DNA from: a bacterium
GTDB lineage: Bacteria > Patescibacteriota > Minisyncoccia > Phycocordibacterales > UBA918
Direction of reading: 5' to 3'
NCBI GenBank assembly: GCA_027487145.1
Contig: JAIYEC010000011.1
Location: forward strand, 1 to 10,412
Length of the DNA stretch: 10,412 bases
The translations under genes and the position numbers were made by a program. Positions 1 to 4,140 of this stretch are shown here, in pieces. Within the stretch, counting starts at the first letter, position 1, and the number at the start of each line of letters is the position of its first letter. Below the pieces are notes generated by a model. It saw nothing but the letters and a program-made list of their open reading frames with translations. It ran no database searches and had not been told where the DNA came from.

Positions 1-42
1 AAAGATATAGTCCATGCCATTATGAAAATAGTGGATAAGATG
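1..42 (+). ncRNA. 3' end of a group I intron in tRNA-Asp
   Basis: This is the last part of a self-splicing intron; the rest lies upstream of the window. Seen: AAGATATAGTCC at 2-13 matches the conserved 3' strand of the group I catalytic core (P7/S element). It is followed by a P9 hairpin, CCATTAT (about 17-23), a GAAA tetraloop, and ATAGTGG (28-34), which pair in full with one G-T wobble. The intron would end at G42, the terminal guanosine (omega G) that the family requires, and the next base opens a tRNA-Asp 3' exon at C36. Splicing between U35 and C36 would satisfy the family rule that the 5' exon ends in U. The 5' half, including any internal ORF, cannot be seen. Confidence 0.75.
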
Positions 43-80
43 CACGCGGAAGGCCGAGGGTTCGAGTCCCTTCGCTCGCG
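43..80 (+). tRNA. tRNA-Asp(GUC), 3' exon only
   Basis: The exon reads C36, A37, C38, then anticodon-stem half GCGGA (46-50), variable loop AGGCC, T stem GAGGG, T loop TTCGAGT (61-67), T stem CCCTT, acceptor half CGCTCGC (73-79) and discriminator G80. The CAC start, the TTCGAGT loop and G73 match bacterial tRNA-Asp. The anticodon is inferred as GUC, because the first two bases lie in the 5' exon outside the window. CCA is not encoded: G80 is followed by CA. The exon begins directly after a group I intron. Identity as Asp is a pattern match; isolating the upstream sequence would settle it. Confidence 0.75.
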
Positions 81-178
81 CAGTTACGTAAAAAAGAAAC
101 ACCCTGTCCAAAAGACAGGGTGTTTCTTTTTTAGAAAGCAAACTGCTTTGCTTTCGTGCGTAACTGCGAGTCGCAAGG
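79..178 (+). repeat. Inverted copy of the tRNA-Asp 3' end
   Basis: CGCAGTTACG at 79-88 (the last paired base of tRNA-Asp, its discriminator, CA and trailer) has an exact inverted copy CGTAACTGCG at 159-168. The match continues loosely to 178: the reverse complement of 159-178 reads CCTTGCGACTCG before CAGTTACG, while the tRNA reads CCTTCGCTCGCG. If transcribed, the tRNA end could close a junction over the two hairpins in between, in competition with the acceptor stem. The same arrangement is seen after tRNA-Gln. Confidence 0.7.
91..132 (+). terminator. Terminator after tRNA-Asp
   Basis: A perfect hairpin pairs 91-108 with 114-131 (core ACCCTGTC/GACAGGGT, with flanking A/T pairs) around a CAAAA loop and ends in a T run. 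It starts about 10 nt after the tRNA end and is a classic intrinsic terminator. A second hairpin follows at once (GAAAGCAAA 134-142 with TTTGCTTTC 147-155), and both sit inside the longer inverted repeat 79-168. Confidence 0.85.
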
Positions 179-205
179 ATGTGAGTTTACGAACGACTGA
201 GACGG

Positions 206-266
206 GGTCGAGAACACTTAGTAGGATTGGAATGAAGTGAACAATTCTACTTAGTGATTCGTGACC
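206..266 (+). repeat. Conserved-base hairpin, copy A
   Basis: A long stem pairs 206-229 with 242-266. From the base: GGTC/GACC, a G-T wobble, one A-G mismatch, GAA/TTC, one bulged A (257), then a variable upper stem CACTTAGTAGGATTG with CAATTCTACTTAGTG (one T-T mismatch) and a 12-nt loop. The base, including the mismatch and the bulge, is the same as in the hairpin at 7835-7870 downstream of tRNA-Gln, although the upper stems differ. The last base, C266, is also the first base of a direct copy of the tRNA-Asp trailer. Confidence 0.7.
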
Positions 267-282
267 AGTTACGTAAAAAAGA
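266..282 (+). repeat. Direct copy of the tRNA-Asp trailer
   Basis: The 17 bases CAGTTACGTAAAAAAGA at 266-282 are identical to 81-97, the trailer just after tRNA-Asp, 185 bp away. The copy begins at the last base of the preceding hairpin and feeds into a second terminator. Confidence 0.85.
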
Positions 283-301
283 CCCCTTGTGGGTCTTTTT
301 T
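275..301 (+). terminator. Second terminator downstream of tRNA-Asp
   Basis: AAAAAAGACCC (275-285) pairs with GGGTCTTTTTT (291-301) around a CTTGT loop. It is an intrinsic-terminator shape carried on the direct repeat of the trailer, as if trailer and terminator had been duplicated together. Confidence 0.75.
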
Positions 302-317
302 CTTGTGCGAGTGATAT

Positions 318-429
318 AAAAGTGTGTGGGACACACTTTTGTGGGACTCGAAGCCCGATTGAGTTCGTTTATGAGCATTGCGAAATAAACGAACCAATTG
401 GGGTACTGAATCTGTAAGATTCGAGTCCC
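318..429 (+). repeat. Two hairpins capped by tRNA T-arm copies
   Basis: First, AAAAGTGTGT (318-327) pairs perfectly with ACACACTTTT (331-340) around GGG. Then comes a nested structure: CCCGATTG (354-361), one bulged A and GTTCGTTTA (363-371) pair with TAAACGAAC (386-394) and CAATTGGG (395-402), giving 17 pairs with one G-T wobble. The outer arms are GGGACTCGAA (343-352) and TTCGAGTCCC (420-429); the latter is identical to the T loop and T stem of tRNA-Asp. There is no reading frame of interest in 82-475, so this region is structural DNA or RNA of unknown role. Confidence 0.65.
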
Positions 430-439
430 TTCGCTCGCG
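420..439 (+). repeat. Direct 20-bp copy of the tRNA-Asp 3' end
   Basis: TTCGAGTCCCTTCGCTCGCG at 420-439 is identical to 61-80, running from the T loop to the discriminator base of tRNA-Asp. No anticodon arm or D arm precedes it, so it is a fragment and not a second tRNA. Tyrosine-recombinase integration leaves this kind of 3'-end duplication as att sites, but the 339 bp in between encode no integrase. Confidence 0.85.
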
Positions 440-460
440 AGCGGTGTAATAGTTTTGCAA

Positions 461-469
461 TGCTATACT
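461..469 (+). promoter_or_regulatory. Extended -10 promoter, leaderless start
   Basis: TGC-TATACT has its -10 hexamer at 464-469, 6 nt before ATG 476, placing the transcription start at or next to the ATG. No convincing -35 box is seen 17 bp upstream. The same box and spacing occur at 1112 and 3231. Confidence 0.6.
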
Positions 470-475
470 TTAATC

Positions 476-1075
476 ATGAAAGAATACAAACATTTATTGC
501 TCTGGGTCATTACGGCTGGCTATCTGTTCTGGGGTGGGGTGTATTTTATCCAGGATTTGAATCTTGAGTTTGTTATTTATGTCGGGGTTATTGTGGCAAT
601 TTTAGGAGCAGTATTTAGTACTGTCTCCTATACGACATTTCCGCTTTGGCAGCTTTGGCTACTCTCTTTTTGGGGACTGCTTCATGTGCTTGGTGGTGCG
701 GTAGAGACGGTTGATGGGGTGCTTTTTGCGTATCGAGTATATCCATTTCTTGATTTAGGTGGAGACTTCTATATCTTAAAGTACGATCAAATTGTCCATA
801 TGTACCTCTATGGTGTCGTCGCTATTATGGCGCATCACTTGTTCACCACTAAGTGGTCAGAAGCTAAGGGTTCCTTGGTGGCAGCTGCTGCTGTGCTCAC
901 ATCGCTTGGTATTAGTGCACTCAATGAGATTATGGAGTTCCTCATTGCGGTAACCGTTGAACGAAATGGTGTGGGAGGATACGAGAATGCCATGATAGAT
1001 CTTATCTTCAATCTGGCAGGGGCAGTGGTGGCAATTCTCTTCTACAGACTTCTGCGCTGGAAAAAACAAGACTAA
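476..1075 (+). CDS. YjdF/DUF2238-like membrane protein
   Basis: A polytopic membrane protein of 199 aa if it starts at ATG 476. An in-frame TTG at 455 would add 7 residues but lies upstream of the -10 box, so 476 is preferred. Hydrophobic segments fall near residues 6-24, 31-49, 58-76, 107-123, 130-148 and 177-194. Polar residues inside or beside these segments resemble the DUF2238 (YjdF) family: LLHVLGG (H70), KYDQIVH (about 102-108), ALNEIMEF (E151, E154) and NAMIDLIFNLAG (D175). The biochemical role of the family is not established; buried His/Asp/Glu residues suggest metal or proton chemistry, but that is inference. The gene stands alone: no partner overlaps it and no Shine-Dalgarno is present. 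The family call is from remembered motif pattern. Confidence 0.7.
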   Translation: MKEYKHLLLWVITAGYLFWGGVYFIQDLNLEFVIYVGVIVAILGAVFSTVSYTTFPLWQLWLLSFWGLLHVLGGAVETVDGVLFAYRVYPFLDLGGDFYILKYDQIVHMYLYGVVAIMAHHLFTTKWSEAKGSLVAAAAVLTSLGISALNEIMEFLIAVTVERNGVGGYENAMIDLIFNLAGAVVAILFYRLLRWKKQD

Positions 1076-1111
1076 TACTACTTTTAGTAGAGTGTATATA
1101 CAAGATAGTCA

Positions 1112-1120
1112 TGCTATACT
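1112..1120 (+). promoter_or_regulatory. Extended -10 promoter of the endonuclease ORF
   Basis: TGC-TATACT with the hexamer at 1115-1120 lies 6 nt before ATG 1127, predicting a leaderless mRNA. The flanking sequence (CATGCTATACT) closely resembles the promoter before the DUF2238 gene. Confidence 0.6.
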
Positions 1121-1126
1121 TTTTTA

Positions 1127-1792
1127 ATGATAAGTAAAGAATTTCTTAACGATGAGTATTTAAAGAAAAAGAAATCTGTAGCAGAGATAGCTATCGCGAT
1201 CAATTGTTCACAAAGCAAAGTAAATTATTGGCTCGCGAAACATGAATTACAAAAGCGTTCTCTCTCAGAATCACAGTACGTAAAACAAAATCCTAATGGT
1301 GATCCATTTCAATTTACTTTTCCAAAAAGTAGAGAAGAATGGTTTTTATATGGTATGGGCTTAGGGTTATATTGGGGAGAGGGAAATAAGAGATCAAAGA
1401 CTGCGGTAAGACTTGGGAATACAGATCCAGATTTGCTTCGATATTTTCTTGATTTTCTTTTTAAGATTTACAATGCGGACGAGACTCGTCTCAGGTTTGG
1501 ATTACAAATTTTTACAGATAATGACCCAGCTAAGGTAAAAACCTATTGGTGCAAAAAGTTGAATATTTCGCCCGACAAATTTCAAAAAATTGTTATTACA
1601 AAATCTGTAAGAAATGGAACATATAAAGAAAAGAGTGAATTTGGAGTTCTGACAATTTATTTTTCAAATACAAAAATTCGTGATATCATCGTCGGCGCAA
1701 TCGAAGGGTTGCGCCAAGAAACATTTGCCAATGTAGCTCAGTTGGTAGAGCGCGTCCATGGTAGGTCGCAAGACCCCTGCCCGCTTGTGTAG
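1127..1792 (+). CDS. Putative LAGLIDADG-like homing endonuclease
   Basis: The N-terminal part (about residues 5-45, with SVAEIAIAINCSQSKVNYWL) is a helix-turn-helix. The central part (about 75-198) begins with GMGLGLYWGEGNKR, a glycine-rich helix ending in an acidic residue like a degenerate LAGLIDADG motif, followed by a mixed beta/alpha region (VRLGNTDPDLLRYFLDFL). One such motif would imply a homodimer. Related HTH proteins with a YWGEG-type motif are usually left as hypothetical, so nuclease activity is inference. The coding sequence is visibly richer in A/T codons (AAA, TTA, ATT) than prfB or pyrG, which fits horizontal transfer. The frame does not stop before the tRNA: codon 201 starts at the first base of tRNA-Thr (1727), and the TAG is inside the tRNA's intron. 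The C-terminal 21 residues are therefore tRNA and intron sequence read as protein; the original end was probably near IEGLRQ. Confidence 0.6.
   Translation: MISKEFLNDEYLKKKKSVAEIAIAINCSQSKVNYWLAKHELQKRSLSESQYVKQNPNGDPFQFTFPKSREEWFLYGMGLGLYWGEGNKRSKTAVRLGNTDPDLLRYFLDFLFKIYNADETRLRFGLQIFTDNDPAKVKTYWCKKLNISPDKFQKIVITKSVRNGTYKEKSEFGVLTIYFSNTKIRDIIVGAIEGLRQETFANVAQLVERVHGRSQDPCPLV
1694..1715 (+). other. Hairpin just upstream of tRNA-Thr
   Basis: GGCGCAA (1694-1700) pairs with TTGCGCC (1709-1715) around an 8-nt loop, 11 nt before the tRNA. No T run follows, so it is not a standard terminator. It lies in the last codons of the endonuclease frame and could affect RNase P cleavage or protect the mRNA 3' end. 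A possible extended -10 TGA-TATCAT (1681-1689), weakly supported, precedes it and could give the tRNA its own promoter. Confidence 0.45.
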
Positions 1793-2002
1793 TAATGCAC
1801 GAGATGAATCCCGAATAACGGTTAACAACCAAGTAGTGGTCAAGACCGTGGCGCAGATTTTCCTTGGAAAATCTGCGCCCGAACGACTGACAAGGGAACA
1901 CCTCATCGGTGTAAGATACAGTCTAGCCTCTTTATATCTACAATTTTTAAATAAGAGTGTAAGCGAAGGACGAGGTCTCCGGTTCAATCCCGGACATTGG
2001 CT
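1727..2002 (+). tRNA. tRNA-Thr(GGU) split by a group I intron
   Basis: The 5' exon is 1727-1762 and the 3' exon 1966-2002; the spliced tRNA is 73 nt. Acceptor GCCAATG pairs fully with CATTGGC (1995-2001), the D arm is GCTC/GAGC, and the anticodon stem CGTCC (1753-1757) pairs with GGACG (1968-1972). The rejoined loop is ATGGTAA, giving anticodon GGU (1760-1762), i.e. threonine. The variable loop is AGGTC; the T arm is TCCGG-TTCAATC-CCGGA, and the discriminator is T2002. The intron lies between U36 and A37. CCA is not encoded: T2002 is followed by CA. The first exon overlaps the 3' end of the upstream ORF. All stems are complete, so the gene looks functional once spliced. Confidence 0.92.
1763..1965 (+). 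ncRNA. Group I self-splicing intron (203 nt)
   Basis: A short ribozyme without an internal ORF. P1: exon bases G1760 G1761 U1762 pair with G1779 C1780 C1781, giving the required U-G wobble at the 5' splice site; the helix extends through GGTC (1764-1767)/GACC (1772-1775), closed by a GCAA tetraloop. P6-like hairpin: GGCGCAGATTTTCC with GGAAAATCTGCGCC (1850-1877). P7: GACTG (1885-1889) with CAGTC (1919-1923), preceded by the conserved AAGATA. P8: ACACC (1898-1902) with GGTGT (1908-1912). P9: CTCTT (1928-1932) with AAGAG (1953-1957). The final base is G1965 (omega G). P3 was not resolved by eye. Splicing would restore the tRNA-Thr anticodon loop. Subclass was not determined. Confidence 0.85.
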
Positions 2003-2049
2003 CAGCAGCAAAAATCCCTGACATTTCGTCAGGGATTTTTGCTGCTGAG
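2001..2049 (+). terminator. 22-bp perfect hairpin ending tRNA-Thr
   Basis: 2001-2022 pairs perfectly with 2028-2049 around ATTTC; the core is ATCCCTGAC/GTCAGGGAT, with an internal T run (2036-2040) typical of a terminator. The left arm starts at base 72 of the tRNA, so the last acceptor base, the discriminator and the CA are part of the stem. This starting point matches the inverted repeats after tRNA-Asp and tRNA-Gln. Confidence 0.85.
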
Positions 2050-2081
2050 TCTTGGGTGGAGGGTGTTATTTCTGTATTAAA

Positions 2082-2108
2082 TTGATACTATAGATTCATT
2101 AGTATAAA
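2082..2108 (+). promoter_or_regulatory. Possible promoter of the slipin gene
   Basis: TTGATA (2082-2087) lies 15 bp before TATAAA (2103-2108), and a second TATAAA occurs at 2111. The spacing is short, and the A/T-rich setting makes chance matches likely. Confidence 0.35.
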
Positions 2109-2124
2109 TCTATAAATTAAACAT

Positions 2125-2865
2125 ATGTTGTGGATTGTGGGTGCGGTGTTACTGGTATTGTTGGTAAGCATCAAGCAGATAAATCAATACGAGCGGGGAG
2201 TGAAGTTTACCATTGGCCGATTCACCGGAATGATGAATCCTGGCTGGCGCTTAGTAATCCCAGTTATCCAATCGTATCAAAAAGTTGATATTCGAACTAA
2301 AGCGGTTGATGTACCAGATCAAAATGCCATTACTCGTGATAACGTACCAGTGAAGGTAAATGCAGTTATTTATTACAAAGTTTCAGATGCATCACGAGCA
2401 ATCCTTGAAATCGAAAACTTCCAATACGCGATCTCACAGTACGCTCAGACAACCATGCGAAATATTGTTGGGGAAGTAACGTTAGATGAATTGCTGACGA
2501 GCCGGGATAAGATCGCCGATCGGATTCGTGAAATTGTTGACCTTGAAACAGATGCGTGGGGGCTCAAGGTGGCTAATGTTGAGTTGAAAGACGTCTCATT
2601 ACCGGAGAATATGGAGCGAACAATCGCCAAACAGGCTGAAGCTGAACGTGAAAAACGAGCTGTAATCATCACTTCAGAAGGAGAGTTGGCGGCTTCACAG
2701 AACATGGCAGCCGCTGCGCGAACGCTTTCTGAAGTACCTGGAGCATTACACTTACGTACTCTGCAATCAATCAACGATATTTCTTCTGATCAGTCTAATA
2801 CCGTTGTCTTTACCATCCCGCTTGAGATACTCAAATCAATTGAGGGATTTGTTAAGAAAATGTAA
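2125..2865 (+). CDS. Slipin, SPFH/band 7 membrane protein
   Basis: A 246-aa prokaryotic slipin (stomatin-like). One N-terminal membrane segment (about residues 2-17) is followed by an SPFH domain (about 20-180) with the typical NQYERGVKFTIGRF, NPGWRLVIPVIQSYQKVDIRTKAVDV-like start, AVIYYKVSDA, and GEVTLDELLTSRDKIADRI followed by WGLKVANVELKDVSLP. A short helix-rich stretch (about 160-205, with AKQAEAEREKRAVIITSEGE) is the oligomerisation segment. The C-terminus ends in TVVFTIPLEIL. Such proteins form membrane scaffolds, often with an NfeD-type protease partner; no nfeD gene is adjacent here. No Shine-Dalgarno precedes ATG 2125. Full length for the family. Confidence 0.92.
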   Translation: MLWIVGAVLLVLLVSIKQINQYERGVKFTIGRFTGMMNPGWRLVIPVIQSYQKVDIRTKAVDVPDQNAITRDNVPVKVNAVIYYKVSDASRAILEIENFQYAISQYAQTTMRNIVGEVTLDELLTSRDKIADRIREIVDLETDAWGLKVANVELKDVSLPENMERTIAKQAEAEREKRAVIITSEGELAASQNMAAAARTLSEVPGALHLRTLQSINDISSDQSNTVVFTIPLEILKSIEGFVKKM

Positions 2866-2881
2866 TTTTCTAATATAGGGT

Positions 2882-2909
2882 AAAGGGCCGCTCTTGGGAG
2901 CGGCCCTTT
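2882..2909 (+). terminator. Terminator after the slipin gene
   Basis: AAAGGGCCGCTC (2882-2893) pairs with GAGCGGCCCTTT (2898-2909) around TTGG and is followed by a T. It lies between the slipin gene and the converging small gene and could serve both, although the T run is better on the plus strand. Confidence 0.85.
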
Positions 2910-2913
2910 TCGG

Positions 2914-3147
2914 TCAAGGTACCTTGGAAGGGGGTTGTGATTTGAGACGATACTGCGAGCGTCGTCTCTTGCCCGTGGGAGCTTTGGGGAGACTCCGTTG
3001 CTTAATGATGCCTTCAATAGTCCGTGCTGTACCGTACTTTGCCAGGGCGGCTTTGATTGTCTTGATGGTACCTCTTTTGATAACGATCTTGGGGAATTGG
3101 TTACAGCGGTAACGGTTCCGCCGTAAGGGAGTGAACGTAAGTCTCAT
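2914..3147 (-). CDS. Small basic protein, unknown function
   Basis: I do not recognise this 77-aa protein. It is rich in Arg and Lys, has only one Cys, and has no hydrophobic segment. The middle part (about 18-50, IVIKRGTIKTIKAALAKYG, then TIEGIIKQRS) looks helical, and the C-terminus is a basic Pro-rich tail. A nucleic-acid or ribosome association is plausible from charge alone, which is weak evidence. It is taken as real because AGGAGG (3158-3153) stands 5 nt before the ATG and a plausible promoter lies further upstream. It is the only gene in the window with a strong Shine-Dalgarno. It runs opposite to its neighbours: it converges on the slipin gene and diverges from prfB. Confidence 0.65.
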   Translation of the reverse strand: MRLTFTPLRRNRYRCNQFPKIVIKRGTIKTIKAALAKYGTARTIEGIIKQRSLPKAPTGKRRRSQYRLKSQPPSKVP

Positions 3148-3152
3148 GATAG

Positions 3153-3158
3153 CCTCCT
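3153..3158 (-). promoter_or_regulatory. Strong Shine-Dalgarno AGGAGG
   Basis: AGGAGG is read on the minus strand, 5 nt before the ATG at 3147. It decides the start of the small basic gene. The other coding regions here lack such a site. Confidence 0.8.
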
Positions 3159-3174
3159 GTGCTGTGCCAGAGCC

Positions 3175-3203
3175 ACTGTATCTATTTTTAGGATTGGTTG
3201 CAA
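3175..3203 (-). promoter_or_regulatory. Probable promoter of the small basic gene
   Basis: On the minus strand TTGCAA (3203-3198) and TACAGT (3180-3175) are separated by 17 bp, giving a leader of roughly 20-25 nt that carries the Shine-Dalgarno. Both boxes deviate from consensus. Confidence 0.45.
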
Positions 3204-3230
3204 GTTGCAGAAGCGCAGCCTAGCGCTTTT

Positions 3231-3239
3231 TGATATACT
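3231..3239 (+). promoter_or_regulatory. Extended -10 promoter of prfB
   Basis: TGA-TATACT has its hexamer at 3234-3239, 6 nt before ATG 3246. The start of transcription should coincide with the start codon. This supports 3246 as the true start and argues against a missing upstream exon or an RF2-type programmed frameshift. Confidence 0.6.
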
Positions 3240-3245
3240 CATCCC

Positions 3246-4109
3246 ATGTCAGACCCACAGTCGAGAATTACCGAAATAGAAGCCGCGATGCTTGAGTCGT
3301 CGTTTTGGAATGATCCCAAGGTCGCCCAAGCGATGATTAAAGAGCTACAAGAACTTAAAGACTCAGCATCTGGAGTTGGGAAGTATGATCGTAATAATGC
3401 GGTGTTCACCGTCGTGGCGGGCGCTGGCGGAGATGATGCTGAAGACTTCGCTCGAATGTTGGTTGAGATATATTCACGATTTGCTGAAAAGCGAGGTTGG
3501 GGTGTGGTGATTGTAGATAGCAACACCAATGACCATAATGGGTATCGCAACATCACCTTTACTATTCAAGGTAAGGGAGCGTATGGACTCCTTTCAAGTG
3601 AGTCTGGAGTTCATCGACTGGTTCGTATTTCACCTTTCAACTCAAACGGTAAGCGACAAACTTCTTTTGTGTTGGTTGAAGTTTCACCTGAGATTGAGGA
3701 TGTAAGTAAAGTAGAATTGAAAGAAGACGACCTTGAGATTTCATTTGCTCGCTCAGGCGGAGCTGGTGGTCAAAATGTTAACAAACGTGAGACAGCCGTT
3801 CGGATTGTACACAAACCAACTAATATCTCTGTGAATGCTTCAACCGAGCGCTCACAGCAACAAAATCGAGAGCGGGGACTCGCGCTTCTTGCGGGGAAAG
3901 TGTTTGCGTTTGAAGAAGCAAATCGTGCACGGGAACTCCAAGGCCTCTCTGTCGAAAAGACCCTCAAAATCGAGTGGGGGAGCCAAATCCGCTCATATGT
4001 CCTTCATCCGTACCAGCTGGTGAAGGACCACCGAACTAATATTGAAGTACGAAATATAGAAGCGGTTCTTGGGGGTGACATTGACCCGTTTATTACTCCT
4101 TCGGTCTAA
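3246..4109 (+). CDS. prfB: Peptide chain release factor 2, short form
   Basis: It ends translation at UGA and UAA by hydrolysing peptidyl-tRNA in the ribosome. Seen: SPF at residues 129-131 (the RF2 stop-codon tripeptide, within VRISPFNSNGKRQTSF) and the catalytic GGQ at 174-176 in GGAGGQNVNK; also AGAGGDDAEDFARML near 58-72 and the family ending SYVLHPYQLVKDHRT. At 287 aa it is well below the usual length of about 365. The N-terminal domain keeps the FWNDPKVAQ helix, but the long coiled helices that normally follow are missing, and the frame passes within about 20 residues to KYDRNNAVF. Domains 2-4 are complete. Short RF2 is, as far as I recall, usual in parcubacteria. No in-frame UGA frameshift site is seen. 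Confidence 0.93.
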   Translation: MSDPQSRITEIEAAMLESSFWNDPKVAQAMIKELQELKDSASGVGKYDRNNAVFTVVAGAGGDDAEDFARMLVEIYSRFAEKRGWGVVIVDSNTNDHNGYRNITFTIQGKGAYGLLSSESGVHRLVRISPFNSNGKRQTSFVLVEVSPEIEDVSKVELKEDDLEISFARSGGAGGQNVNKRETAVRIVHKPTNISVNASTERSQQQNRERGLALLAGKVFAFEEANRARELQGLSVEKTLKIEWGSQIRSYVLHPYQLVKDHRTNIEVRNIEAVLGGDIDPFITPSV

Positions 4110-4120
4110 AGACCTGGGCG

Positions 4121-4129
4121 TGGTACAAT
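4121..4129 (+). promoter_or_regulatory. Extended -10 promoter upstream of ftsE
   Basis: TGG-TACAAT (hexamer 4124-4129) lies in the 31-bp gap after prfB, 11 nt before ATG 4141, so a leader of about 5 nt is expected. No clear -35 box. It would allow ftsEX-pyrG to be transcribed apart from prfB. Confidence 0.5.
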
Positions 4130-4140
4130 AAGAAACGTCT

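Noticed and set aside
22..240. 72-aa plus-strand frame
   Set aside because: It reads through the intron end, tRNA-Asp and a terminator; composition follows those RNA features.
61..439. CRISPR array or classic genomic island between att sites
   Set aside because: Repeats are few, of different orientation and unevenly spaced; no cas or integrase gene is present and the insert is too small.
1664..2021. Frames on both strands over tRNA-Thr and its intron
   Set aside because: They coincide with tRNA and group I intron sequence; the protein text is translated RNA (for example NVAQLVER).
3246..3330. RF2 programmed frameshift site
   Set aside because: No CTT-TGA-type site is seen near the start; the frame is continuous from a well-placed promoter.
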